From the NCBI RefSeq assembly GCF_009728995.1, contig NZ_VTZW01000010.1:282516-346515 (forward strand): a stretch of 64,000 nt of DNA, given 5' to 3'. Below are positions 44,143 to 52,901 of the stretch, one piece after another. Both the position numbers and the translations under genes were made by a program. Numbering within the stretch: position 1 is the stretch's first letter; each line of letters starts with the position of its first letter. The notes under the pieces are model-generated. The model did no database searches. It had not been told where the DNA came from and saw nothing but the letters and a program-made list of their open reading frames with translations. The stretch comes from Streptomonospora sp. PA3. GTDB lineage: Bacteria; Actinomycetota; Actinomycetes; Streptosporangiales; Streptosporangiaceae.

Positions 44143-44706
44143 ATGGGCTTGACCGCCCGCGTCCTGTCGACTGTGCTCGTCTTCACGGTGATCGCCGCCG
44201 GCACCGGGCTCCTACCGCCTCCGCCGGCCGGCGGCGCGGTCAAGGAGGTCGGAATGCACGAGCTGGCGGGATTCACCCTCGATCACCTGCCCGCCGGGAT
44301 CGGCGACCAGGTCACGGACTTCCGCACCGAGTGGGGCGGTGTCGCCTTCGCCTCGCGGGTGTGGGAGCGCGAGCTGCCCGACGGCGGCTACAGCGTCGAT
44401 CTCAAGGTCAACGTCATGCGCGGAGATCGCCTGGCCGACCTCCCGGCGGCGCGCGCCTTCCTCGCCGAGTACCACGAACGCGATCCCGCCGAATGGGCTC
44501 TGCGCCCCTTCCGCCACGGCCGAGCACCGGGGCACCGCACCGACGGACTCGTGTTCTGGCTGGCAGAGCCCGGTCTGGTGGCGGAGGTCCGCCTGGACCC
44601 CGCGCGGTTCCCCGAACCCGAGCTCACGGCCACGGCGCTGGGGATGCACCGCGCGGGTAGTGGGCAGTGGAACTCCGGGCAGGACACCGGAGGCGTCCGG
44701 CGCTGA
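44143..44706 (+). CDS. secreted protein of unknown function
   Basis: A 187-residue protein with an N-terminal signal or anchor (VLSTVLVFTVIAAGTGLL). It is followed by a soluble domain with no family I can name (GFTLDHLPAGIGDQVTDFRT, then WGGVAFASRVWERELPDGGY, then GLVFWLAEPGLVAEVRLDP). The ATG at 44143 is chosen because GGAGG sits at the right spacing; an upstream ATG at 44089 would add 18 residues. It stands alone between the repeat-rich spacer and an AT-richer intergenic region. Confidence 0.65.
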   Translation: MGLTARVLSTVLVFTVIAAGTGLLPPPPAGGAVKEVGMHELAGFTLDHLPAGIGDQVTDFRTEWGGVAFASRVWERELPDGGYSVDLKVNVMRGDRLADLPAARAFLAEYHERDPAEWALRPFRHGRAPGHRTDGLVFWLAEPGLVAEVRLDPARFPEPELTATALGMHRAGSGQWNSGQDTGGVRR

Positions 44707-45196
44707 GGCTGCGCGCCGCCGCCTGAGTCGAGGCGGCGATGCGGAACCGCATCGATACGGTCGCCGGTGTCGCGCCCGGGCTCAGGGGCCGCCTGCCGCG
44801 GTTCCCACCGCGGGCGGCGCGGGGTTGCGTGTCCCACCGCAAGGGCCGGTTTAACGCGCCGTGCATCGGGAAGCCCCTGAGCGTTACAAAAACCCAAAAC
44901 GACTATTCAGGACAAAACAAAGCGGTGTTAGAGAACGGTTATTCGAGTGCGACCGCTCTTCGCCCGCCGCGGCGGCGGTCGCCTGCCGCGGCACCACTCG
45001 GACAGCATCCCGGAGCACGGCCCTGACCACGCCGCATGTGCGCAAGAACACGCCATTGCGCCGGTTCTCCGTATTCTCTGGCACACACATAAGTTTGCTT
45101 TGTGATTTCCCCGGATCCGCTCGGTCGCACGCACGCGGGCGTCGCGTGAGTCGCGCGTGCCCGGCGGGCGTATGCAGGGATTGACGTCCAATTGGG
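44707..45196. other. 490-bp intergenic region upstream of the BCCT transporter
   Basis: It has a marked drop in GC content between 44880 and 44945 and again at 45040-45110, with A-runs (TTACAAAAACCCAAAACGAC). This should hold the regulated promoter of the osmolyte transporter. I could not define a single convincing hexamer pair. Confidence 0.45.
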
Positions 45197-46945
45197 ATGA
45201 CTATGGCAACCACAAGTGAGACACCGACCCCCCGAGAAGAAACGGAGCCCGATCAGCGGATCGACCCCATCGTCTTCGGGGTGTCGATCGTACTCGTCGC
45301 GGTGTTCTGCATCGTCGGCTCCGTGTGGCCCGGCGCGATGGGAACCGCCGGCACCGCGGCACTGAACTGGATCGTCGGCAACGTCGGCTGGGTGTTCGTG
45401 CTCGCCGCTTCGGGGTTCGTGATCTTCGCCCTCGTGCTCGCGTTCAGCCGCTACGGCCGGATCCCGCTGTCCCAGAACGGAGAGGCCCCGGAGTTCTCCA
45501 CGGTCTCGTGGGTCGCCATGATGTTCAGCGCCGGCATGGGCATCGGCCTGATCTTCTTCGGCATCTACGAGCCGGTATGGCACATGGCCAACACCCCTCC
45601 CGACAGCGGCGCCGCCGACGGCAGCCAGGAGGCGGTCACCACCTCCATGGCCTTCACGCTGTTCCACTGGGGACTGCACCCCTGGGCCGTCTACGCGGTC
45701 GTGGCCCTGGCGCTGGCCTACTCCATGTTCCGCAAGGGCCGCGGCAACCTCATCAGCTCCCCCTTCCAGGCCCTGTCGAAGAAGGACGTCGAGTACACCT
45801 GGTGGGGCAGGTTCATCAACATCTGGGCCATCATCGCCACCAAGTTCGGCGGTGCCACCTCCCTCGGCCTGGGCGCCCTGCAGATCGGGGGCGGCTTCTA
45901 CCTGTTCACCGGCATCGGGGGCAGCTTCGCCAGCGAGAGCACCGAAGCGCTGAACGTCGCGCTGGTGATCATCATCGTGCTGGTGGCCCTCGCCATCGTC
46001 TCCGCGGTCAGCGGTGTCGGACGCGGCATCAAGTGGCTGTCCAACACCAACATGGTGCTGGCCGCGCTGCTGGTGGTCTTCGTGTTCATCGTCGGCCCCA
46101 CGGTGTTTCTGCTCAACCTCATCCCCGAGGCGATCGGAGCCTATATCTCCGACCTGATCCCGATGAGCTTCCGCGCTCCCCTGTTCGGCCACGTCGACTG
46201 GTTCGCCGGGTGGACGATCTTCTACTGGGCGTGGTGGATCTCCTGGGCGCCGTTCGTCAGCACGTTCATCGCGCGCATCTCCCGCGGCCGCACCATCCGG
46301 GAGTTCGTGCTCGGCGTGCTGCTCGTGCCCACCGTCGTGTCGGCGCTGTGGTTCATCTTCCTCGGCGGCGCCGGCATGGACCTGCAGTTGAACGGCGTCG
46401 ACATCGCGGGTGCCAACAACGAGGCCGTGGCGTTCTTCACCGCTCTGCAGGAGTACCCGGGCTTCACCGCCACCGGAATCCTGGTGATGTTCCTCGTGGC
46501 CATCTTCTGGGTCAGCGGCGCCGACGCCAGTGCGCTCGTCCTCGCCACGCTGTCCTCGCACGGGACCGTGGAGCCGAACAAATGGCTGGTCGCCCTGTGG
46601 GCGGCCCTGAGCGCGGCCGTGGCCGGGGTGCTGCTCTATGTGGGCGGCCTCGAAGCACTGCAGACGTTCACGATCATCATCGCCTGCCCGTTCGTGCTGG
46701 TGATGGTCGGGCTGTGCTGGGCGCTGTACGCCGACCTGCGCATCGATCCGCTCCGGGAGCGCCGGCCCGCGCCCGTGCGCGGGATCACGCCGTCGCCGGG
46801 CTCCTACGGCCTGATCACCGGTGTGGTCACCCCGCGCGACGTGCTGGAGGCCCAGGGCGTGGCCGGAAACAGCGAAAGCGGCCGGCAGTCCGGCCAAGGC
46901 GGCAGCGAAGACGGGACCTCCTCCTCGCAGCGGCGCGACTCCTAG
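45197..46945 (+). CDS. BCCT family transporter (glycine betaine/choline/carnitine)
   Basis: A 582-residue secondary transporter with 12 TM helices, which takes up compatible solutes, typically with sodium. The family signature is clear: FSAGMGIGLIFFGIYEPVW, the FHWGLHPWAVY segment, and the aromatic box region IFYWAWWISWAPFVSTFIA. The GMGIG motif matches Na-coupled members. The C-terminal tail after the last helix is Ser/Gly-rich and about 70 residues long, which may sense osmotic state as in BetP. The start may be at 45197 or at the ATG two codons later. A strong hairpin follows the stop. Confidence 0.93.
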   Translation: MTMATTSETPTPREETEPDQRIDPIVFGVSIVLVAVFCIVGSVWPGAMGTAGTAALNWIVGNVGWVFVLAASGFVIFALVLAFSRYGRIPLSQNGEAPEFSTVSWVAMMFSAGMGIGLIFFGIYEPVWHMANTPPDSGAADGSQEAVTTSMAFTLFHWGLHPWAVYAVVALALAYSMFRKGRGNLISSPFQALSKKDVEYTWWGRFINIWAIIATKFGGATSLGLGALQIGGGFYLFTGIGGSFASESTEALNVALVIIIVLVALAIVSAVSGVGRGIKWLSNTNMVLAALLVVFVFIVGPTVFLLNLIPEAIGAYISDLIPMSFRAPLFGHVDWFAGWTIFYWAWWISWAPFVSTFIARISRGRTIREFVLGVLLVPTVVSALWFIFLGGAGMDLQLNGVDIAGANNEAVAFFTALQEYPGFTATGILVMFLVAIFWVSGADASALVLATLSSHGTVEPNKWLVALWAALSAAVAGVLLYVGGLEALQTFTIIIACPFVLVMVGLCWALYADLRIDPLRERRPAPVRGITPSPGSYGLITGVVTPRDVLEAQGVAGNSESGRQSGQGGSEDGTSSSQRRDS

Positions 46946-46960
46946 AGTCTCCGCCGAGCA

Positions 46961-47013
46961 CGTGAACGGGCCGGTCGGTTTCGACGGACTCGAAACCGAC
47001 CGGCCCGTTCACG
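46961..47013. terminator. long perfect hairpin between BCCT and adenosyltransferase genes
   Basis: Perfect 23-bp arms (46961-46983 and 46991-47013) with a 7-base loop, lying between two convergent genes. It begins 15 bases after the BCCT stop and ends 15 bases before the other stop, so it should terminate both. Confidence 0.88.
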
Positions 47014-47028
47014 CGGCCGTGCGGGGTC

Positions 47029-47649
47029 TCAGCTCTGGACGGACTCCTCGGTCGCGGTGAGGGTCAGCCCGGGCTGCCACAGCAGGTCGCCGTGCTCGGC
47101 GTTGGCGCTGCGGGCAAGCACGAACAGCAGTGCGGACAGCTGGTTGAGGTAACTGGGCGCCAGGGTGTTCATGGAGGCGCCGTTCTCCTCCACGGCGATC
47201 CACGCGTAGTGCTCGGCCATGCGCACCGACGCGCGCGCCTTGTGCAGGAACGCGGCGCTGGCCGTGCCGCCGGGGATCACCGCGCCGGGGACCTCGTCGA
47301 CCTCCCGGGTGTAGGCGTCGTAGAGGCCCTGGACCCGGTCGATGTAGGCCTGGGTGATCCGCACCTGGGCCGCATCGTCGGACGTGGTGGGAGTGTGCAG
47401 ATCCGCGTACACGTCGAGCAGGTCGTTCTGCAGGCCGGCCAGCAGGTTGACCATCACCTCGGGCAGCGCGCCCCCGAAGGCGATCACCAGCCCGATCGTG
47501 GCAGCGGCGTCGTCGCAGCACGCCAGGGCGCCCACGCGCGGATCGCCCTTGGAGACGACGCTGTTGTCGCCCAGGACCGTGGTCTTGTCCTCCGTGTCCC
47601 GCATTCCTGTGTGGTCTTGGTCCACTCGTGCGCTATCGCTACCTGTCAT
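47029..47649 (-). CDS. divergent PduO-type ATP:cob(I)alamin adenosyltransferase
   Basis: PduO-type enzymes transfer adenosine from ATP to cob(I)alamin. The 206-residue product keeps the overall plan (TTVLGDNSVVSKGDPRVGAL, LQNDLLDVYADLHTP, VIPGGTASAAFLHKARAS, YLNQLSALLFVLARS). Several hallmark positions differ: the N-terminal TGDDGTT phosphate-binding motif is missing, the VDEANA motif reads CCDDAAA, and the C-terminal NRLSDLLF reads NQLSALLF. It may have altered or lost catalysis. The ATG at 47649 is assumed; an internal start near DEDK is possible. Confidence 0.8.
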   Translation of the reverse strand: MTGSDSARVDQDHTGMRDTEDKTTVLGDNSVVSKGDPRVGALACCDDAAATIGLVIAFGGALPEVMVNLLAGLQNDLLDVYADLHTPTTSDDAAQVRITQAYIDRVQGLYDAYTREVDEVPGAVIPGGTASAAFLHKARASVRMAEHYAWIAVEENGASMNTLAPSYLNQLSALLFVLARSANAEHGDLLWQPGLTLTATEESVQS

Positions 47650-47764
47650 GGCGCCTACCCTAACCACGCACGACCGGTCCGATTCGGCACCGCCGACATC
47701 CAGCGCACCGCCGCGCGGCTCGTCCACCAGGCGGTTCGCGCAGGCGCCGACGGGGTCCGGCCGC

Positions 47765-48430
47765 CTAACCCCAGAGGTCCCAGTCGGCCCAGTCGTCCAC
47801 ACGCCGCCGATAGCGCACTTTCAATGCGCCGCCTTTGACGTTGCCGGTGATCCGGAAATGCGGGGCGGGAGGCGCGGGGGTGTCGGGAACCGCGGAGTCG
47901 AAACTGCCGAACCACGATGTGTCCACCCCGGCGACCGCGGTGGCCCCGTCCGGCAGCACGATCTTGGCGTGGCCCCACGGGCAGTGCACCAGCACGTCGA
48001 CGGTGCCGGCGAGCAGGGTCGCCTCGTGGAAGTCCAGCCGGGTGTCGCCGTAGGGATTGCTCACCTCGACCCGCTGGGGCACACGCCAGTTGCCGCGGCG
48101 GACGACGGTACCGGCGGTCGAGCGGATCACCAGCGGGGCCGGGGCGCCGGCGCCGGGTGCTGCGGTCCGGCGGGGTACCGGCGACGGGGGCGCCGCTTGG
48201 GCCGCCGGGAGGTCGGCGGTGATGGGGGCGAGGTCGGCGTAGGTGCGGGCGCGGTAGGTCCGGTCGAGGCGCTCGCCCAGTTCGTCGAGAGTGATGCGGC
48301 CCTCGGCGACCGCGTCCTGGAGGATCCGCGCCACCCTGTCGCGGTCGCCGTCCGAGGCGCGCATACTTCGCGCGTCACCGTCTGGACCCACGCTGCTTCC
48401 CATCGCCCCAGTGCTTTTCGTGCCTGTCAC
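47765..48430 (-). CDS. DUF1707 / LiaF-like domain protein
   Basis: A protein of up to 221 residues. The N-terminal DUF1707 helical domain is clear (MRASDGDRDRVARILQDAVA, then GRITLDELGERLDRTYRART). A Pro/Ala linker and a C-terminal beta-rich cell-wall-active/LiaF-like domain follow (VEVSNPYGDTRLDFHEATLL, then VDVLVHCPWGHAKIVLP). Proteins of this type may act in envelope-stress sensing, but this one has no TM segment. The start is uncertain: GTG at 48430 is used, and MRASDG some 22 codons later fits the domain edge. Confidence 0.82.
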   Translation of the reverse strand: MTGTKSTGAMGSSVGPDGDARSMRASDGDRDRVARILQDAVAEGRITLDELGERLDRTYRARTYADLAPITADLPAAQAAPPSPVPRRTAAPGAGAPAPLVIRSTAGTVVRRGNWRVPQRVEVSNPYGDTRLDFHEATLLAGTVDVLVHCPWGHAKIVLPDGATAVAGVDTSWFGSFDSAVPDTPAPPAPHFRITGNVKGGALKVRYRRRVDDWADWDLWG

Positions 48431-49350
48431 CCTGCGCCCGCTCCGCGGGCCGCGGGCAGGAGAGCGTGCCCGCCGAAACCATCGATCGCGTCAATGCCCC
48501 GCATTGCGGTTAATCATCGCAGAAACCATAGACGGACTGAATCATCCCAAGGTAAGCAAAACAAGACCTGAAGAAAGGTGCTCAGAGTTCCACCGTCCGT
48601 GCGATGATTGGTCGCCGATTCGCCCGGGGCGCGACGTGCGGTTATCGCTCTCCCCGCTTCGAAACGCCACGCGGCCCGCCTCCTTCCCACGATCGGCCGC
48701 CGGGTTCGCGGCACCCGTGGCACCGGGTCGGGCGGTGCCCGGACGCGATCGGCGGCGGCCCGTGCGCTCGGGGTGCCGGCTGAGGCCCCTGCCGGGGTAG
48801 GACGGGCCCCGGCAGGGACCTGAGCCGCGCTACGGGCGCCGGGCGGGCGCCTCGACCGTCCCGCGGACTTCGCCCGCTCCCACCGGTAACGGACACCCCC
48901 TCCACCACTCCCGCACCGCCACGGCCCCGCGACTCTTCTGCCTCGTAGAGAGGCTTTTCCCGGAAGACGGACCCGTTTTCGGACCGACTGATAACCCGTT
49001 TTCGGCGACTGGCAATCCCTTCCAGAACCGCCTTTCCGGCCGGGTCTTCGGCCAACGCCTCGACCCCGCTCGAAAACACGTTGGAAACCACCCGCATGAC
49101 CTGCAAGTTCTCTCCGCGGCACGACGGGCCGACTCCGGCCGGGAATCCGGATTCCTGTCGCGTTTGCCCAAATTCGCAACCGAGCATGTTTCGAAGTGAA
49201 CGCACTGGTCGGCGGCCGGATCCACCGCCGTCACCGCCGTCACCGCCGTGTCCGCCGTGTCCGCCGACCGCTCCGCCCGACTCCCGTCCCCCACTCCCCG
49301 CCCCATCGCGCGACACCACGCCAGCACTGCGACCGGAGGAATACGCAGAC
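48431..49350. other. 920-bp intergenic region upstream of the helicase gene
   Basis: It has an AT-richer part at 48500-48560 and a perfect 11-bp hairpin at 48787-48817 (CCCTGCCGGGG and complement). A run of short CCGCCGTCA/CCGCCGTGT tandem units lies at 49224-49262. Open frames exist on both strands, but none resembles a known protein or has codon bias like the neighbours. Confidence 0.4.
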
Positions 49351-51231
49351 GTGCCCAAGCTCGCCATTTCCCCGACGTTCCTCTCCGAATTCTCCCGACT
49401 CGACCACGGGATCCAAACCGCGGCCCTCGCCGCCGTGCAGGCCTACACCACGGGCGAAGGCGCCCGGCTCGACCCCGTCGCCGACGCCTCCGACCCCCGG
49501 GTCCGCCTGCTGCGCATCGGTCAGGAGTGGACCGGAGTCGTCGCGCCCGGCGCGGAAGGCTCCGAGTGGCTGATCGCGATCCGCCCGCACGCCGAAGCGG
49601 TCGCGTTCGCGCGGGAGCTGCCCCTGCCGGCCGCGGTCGCGCCGCCGTCCGCCGGCACGCGGGTCGAGCTCGTCGAGCCCGGCTCCGACGAGGCGGCCGC
49701 CATCGGCGCGCTCCCCCACGTCACCGGCCCCGACGAACTCTCCGCCGACCTCGGCAAGTCTTTCGCCGAATGGCAGGTCACCCTGCATCCGCGGCAGCAG
49801 CGCATCGCCGATGCGCACTTCGCCGGCTCCGCCCAGGTCACCGGCGGCCCCGGCACCGGCAAGACCGTGCTGGCCCTGCACCGGGCCGCCCAGCTGGCCC
49901 GCCGCGACGCCGCCCGGCACCCCCGCGACCAGCGGCGCAGCATCCTGCTGACCACGTTCAACCGCGTGCTGGCCCAGACCCTGGCCCAGCAGCTCGACCG
50001 CATCCTGCCCGAACGCCGCCTGCGCGACCGCGTCGAGGTCACCACCGTCGACAGCCTCGCCCGCTCGCTCGTCCAGGAGCAGACCGGACGCAGCCCCGAG
50101 ACGCTGGGGCGCGACGCCCTGAGCGAGCGCTGGCGCGACGCCGCACGCGCCGAGGGGCTCCCCTACTCCGGCCGGTTCCTCGCCGACGAGTGGGAGCAGG
50201 TCATCCTCGCCCAGAACATCACCGGACCGGCCGACTACATCCGCTGCGAGCGCAGCGGCCGGGTGCTGCACCTGGCACCCGAGCACCGCGCCCACGTGTG
50301 GGAGACCATCCAGCGCTACACGGGGGCGATGGAGATCGCCAACGAGTGGTCCTATCCCCAGGTCGCGCTGGAGGCCGCGCGCGTCCTCGGGCGCACCACC
50401 GGCCCGCGCTACCGCCACGTCATCGTCGACGAGGCCCAGGACCTGCACTCGGCGCAGTGGCGGATGCTGCGCGCCGCCGTGCCCATCGGACCCGACGACA
50501 TCTTCGTCGTCGGCGACCCCCACCAGCGCCTCTACGACAGCCGGGTGTCGCTGGCGTCGCTGGGGATCAACGTGCGCGGGCGCAGCCACCGGCTGCGGGT
50601 CAGCTACCGCGTCACCCAGGAGATCCTCGACTGGGCCATGCCGGTGCTGCGCCGCCACTCGGCCCTGGGCATGGACGACAACGCCGACACCCTCGCCGGC
50701 TACCGGTCCCTGCTGCACGGCCCCGAGCCCGTGGTGCGCGGCTGCGCGTCGCGGGCCGAGGAGCGCACCGCCATGGGCGACTGGGTGCGCGTCTGGCTGG
50801 AGGCCGGCGTCAACCCGGCGTCGATCGCGGTTGCCGGGCGCAACCACTGGATCGTGCGCCACATCGCCAAGGAGCTGCAGGCCCGCGGCATCCGCACCGC
50901 TCCGCTCGACTCCGCCGAGGACGTCCGCGCGGTCCGGGTGGGCACGCTGCACAAGCTCAAGGGCCAGGAGTTCCGGTGCCTGGCGATCGTCGGCATGAGC
51001 GAGCCGCTGCTGCCGCCCAGGGCCGCCGTCGACTCCGCCGAGGGCGATCCCGTCGCGCTGGAGCAGGTCTACCAGCAGGAGCGCAATCTGCTGTTCGTCG
51101 CCTGCACCCGCGCCCGCGACGCGCTCTATGTGTCCTACGTCGGCGCACCCAGCCGGATGCTGCCCCAGGCGGGCGGCACCGGCCTCGAAGCCGACCTCGA
51201 CGAGCCCGCCGACGCCCTGTCGGCCGTCTAG
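49351..51231 (+). CDS. UvrD/Rep-family helicase with N-terminal RelE-like domain
   Basis: A 626-residue protein. Residues 1-95 look like a RelE/ParE-type fold (FLSEFSRLDHGIQTAALAAV, then DPRVRLLRIGQEWTGVV). The rest is a superfamily I helicase: Walker A VTGGPGTGKTVLALHRA, motif II VIVDEAQDLHSAQWRML, motif III GDPHQRLYDSR, SYRVTQEI, motif V VGTLHKLKGQEFRCLAIVG, motif VI NLLFVACTRARDALYVS. Such toxin-like/helicase fusions are scattered in actinobacteria and their role is unknown. The GTG at 49351 has GGAGG 11 bases upstream. No antitoxin-like gene lies beside it. Confidence 0.85.
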   Translation: MPKLAISPTFLSEFSRLDHGIQTAALAAVQAYTTGEGARLDPVADASDPRVRLLRIGQEWTGVVAPGAEGSEWLIAIRPHAEAVAFARELPLPAAVAPPSAGTRVELVEPGSDEAAAIGALPHVTGPDELSADLGKSFAEWQVTLHPRQQRIADAHFAGSAQVTGGPGTGKTVLALHRAAQLARRDAARHPRDQRRSILLTTFNRVLAQTLAQQLDRILPERRLRDRVEVTTVDSLARSLVQEQTGRSPETLGRDALSERWRDAARAEGLPYSGRFLADEWEQVILAQNITGPADYIRCERSGRVLHLAPEHRAHVWETIQRYTGAMEIANEWSYPQVALEAARVLGRTTGPRYRHVIVDEAQDLHSAQWRMLRAAVPIGPDDIFVVGDPHQRLYDSRVSLASLGINVRGRSHRLRVSYRVTQEILDWAMPVLRRHSALGMDDNADTLAGYRSLLHGPEPVVRGCASRAEERTAMGDWVRVWLEAGVNPASIAVAGRNHWIVRHIAKELQARGIRTAPLDSAEDVRAVRVGTLHKLKGQEFRCLAIVGMSEPLLPPRAAVDSAEGDPVALEQVYQQERNLLFVACTRARDALYVSYVGAPSRMLPQAGGTGLEADLDEPADALSAV

Positions 51232-51276
51232 GAATCGCTGCCCGCCTCTGCCGCGCGGCGGCAGCGGGGCGAATCC

Positions 51277-51317
51277 GGCGTGCCGCCGAGCGGTGCCGCA
51301 CCGCTCGGCGGCACGCC
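51277..51317. terminator. hairpin between helicase and DUF6114 genes
   Basis: A near-perfect palindrome with 20-base arms (GGCGTGCCGCCGAGCGGTGC and its complement) around one base, located between convergent genes. Confidence 0.75.
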
Positions 51318-51346
51318 GCCGCCTGCGGGGCCACGGAGCCGGCCGG

Positions 51347-52897
51347 TCAGCGCTCGACCCGCTCGTCGAGTCCGGTGATGGTGACCGTCTGCGCCTGGGC
51401 CAGCGGCTGGTCGGCCTCCAGGTCGGTGACCGTCATGGAGGGCAGCAGCAGCGGCGGCGGGAAGTCGGGGGTGAACTCCAGCGGAATCCCCAGGATCCGC
51501 ACCTTCATCCGGGTGACGTGCATGACGACGTCGCCGGACATGGTCATCTCCGGGATCTCCAGCGACGTCGTGGCACCGCCGTGCTCGGTCCACTGCCGCG
51601 CGCCGGCGAGCTCGGCCCGGTCCATGGTGATCTTGAGGTAACGCACCGAACCGCCCTTGACCGGGTACTCCACGACCCCCTCGAAGGCGGCGCCCTCCAT
51701 GCTGAGCGAGTCGGCGGTGAGCCCGGAGGGCTCGGTGTGGGCGAGCCAGCGGCCGTCGCTCTGCTGGCCCTGCTGCACCTCGAATTCGGGCCGCTTGCCG
51801 TCCTCCTTGGCCTGCCGGCAGGCTTCCAGGAGGGCGCGGTACTCCTCCTCGCTCATGGAGGCGGCGCCTTCCTGCACCGTGCATTCCGCTGCGGTCTCCG
51901 GCTCGCCGTCCTCCTCCTGGGCCGGGTCGTCCTCCTGCTGGCCGTCGTCCTGGGCCCCGCCGCCTGCGCCGTCGCCGGTGCCCGGGGATGCCGACGGGGA
52001 GGGCGTGGGCGTCGGCCCGGAGGAAGGGGTGTCGGGGGCGGGCGTCTCCTGCTCGCCGCCGCCGAACCAGTCGTCCCAGGGCCAGGTGATGGTGGCGGGG
52101 GCGGGGACGGCCAGGACGAGCGCCGCTGCGAAGGCGGCGAGGGAGTGCAGCCGGTCGCCGCCCTGCGCTCCGCCGGTTCCGCCGCGCTCGGCACCGTCCT
52201 CGCCGGTTCTGTCCGCGTCCGCCCGCCGATGCTGGCCGGGCGCGGCCGCACCGCCCGGTTCGGCGTCCTCGGAGGTGAAGTAGGTCGCGCCGCTCTTGGG
52301 AACGGCGGGTGAGGACGCCCCGTCCCCGTCCGGGTCCGAGGCGTCCTCTCCGCGATCCGGCGCGGAATCCCCTATCTCCCGCGCGGGACCGGTCTCGTGG
52401 GCGGCCGCCGGCGCGGTCCCGCGTTCGCCCGCGTCCTCGTCTCCGGCCTCCTCGGGGACCGGTGCGCCGCGGCGGCGTCCCCGCCCGCGGCGCCCCGGGA
52501 CCACCGGCGTTTTGCGCGCGCGGTCGGGCACCCAGGCGATCGCCAGCGCGCCGCCGACCATGCCGAAGAGCATGCCGAAGACGAAGCCGCCGAAGTTGGA
52601 GGTGACGAAGGAGATGAGGGAGAGCAGGACCGCGGCGATGCCGTAGAAGAACCGCTGCGGCGGCTGGAGCCACACCAGCACGCCCACGGCCATAAGCAGC
52701 ACGCCGACGAAGTAGCCGGAGATGCCGGCGATGCCCTGCTGCACGATCAGGTCGAGGGGGTTGAGCGCGGGCGCCGCGATGATCACGATCCCGGCGAGGG
52801 TGATCAGCAGGCCGCCCCAGAAGGGCCGGCTCCTGCGCCATCCCCGGAAGGCCGGGCGCGCGGACTGCCACACGCCGGAGGCGCCGTGTCGGGTCAT
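51347..52897 (-). CDS. DUF6114 domain membrane protein with extracytoplasmic C-terminal domain
   Basis: A 516-residue protein. Residues 25-125 hold four TM helices (FWGGLLITLAGIVIIAAPAL.. to FVFGMLFGMVGGALAIAWVP), which match the DUF6114 region. A long charged Pro/Glu/Asp-rich segment follows, then a further hydrophobic stretch (SLAAFAAALVLAVPAPATI) and a Ser/Thr/Pro linker. The C-terminal beta-rich domain of about 170 residues (GLTADSLSMEGAAFEGVVEY..) has a repeat rhythm similar to the DUF6230 neighbour. It starts 4 bases after the DUF6230 stop. The function is unknown. Confidence 0.82.
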   Translation of the reverse strand: MTRHGASGVWQSARPAFRGWRRSRPFWGGLLITLAGIVIIAAPALNPLDLIVQQGIAGISGYFVGVLLMAVGVLVWLQPPQRFFYGIAAVLLSLISFVTSNFGGFVFGMLFGMVGGALAIAWVPDRARKTPVVPGRRGRGRRRGAPVPEEAGDEDAGERGTAPAAAHETGPAREIGDSAPDRGEDASDPDGDGASSPAVPKSGATYFTSEDAEPGGAAAPGQHRRADADRTGEDGAERGGTGGAQGGDRLHSLAAFAAALVLAVPAPATITWPWDDWFGGGEQETPAPDTPSSGPTPTPSPSASPGTGDGAGGGAQDDGQQEDDPAQEEDGEPETAAECTVQEGAASMSEEEYRALLEACRQAKEDGKRPEFEVQQGQQSDGRWLAHTEPSGLTADSLSMEGAAFEGVVEYPVKGGSVRYLKITMDRAELAGARQWTEHGGATTSLEIPEMTMSGDVVMHVTRMKVRILGIPLEFTPDFPPPLLLPSMTVTDLEADQPLAQAQTVTITGLDERVER

Positions 52898-52901
52898 CGA
52901 A

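Noticed and set aside
48514-49179. 221-residue minus-strand open frame upstream of the helicase
   Set aside because: Arg/Gly-rich composition, no recognisable family, no ribosome-binding site, and it overlaps an AT-richer regulatory-looking stretch.
49224-49262. Possible CRISPR-like or regulatory tandem repeat
   Set aside because: The units are 6-9 bases of simple CCGCCGT sequence, without spacers; it is simple-sequence repetition in GC-rich DNA.
49240-50952. Long minus-strand frame antisense to the helicase
   Set aside because: Shadow of a GC-rich gene; no ribosome-binding site and no recognisable domain, while the plus frame has all helicase motifs.
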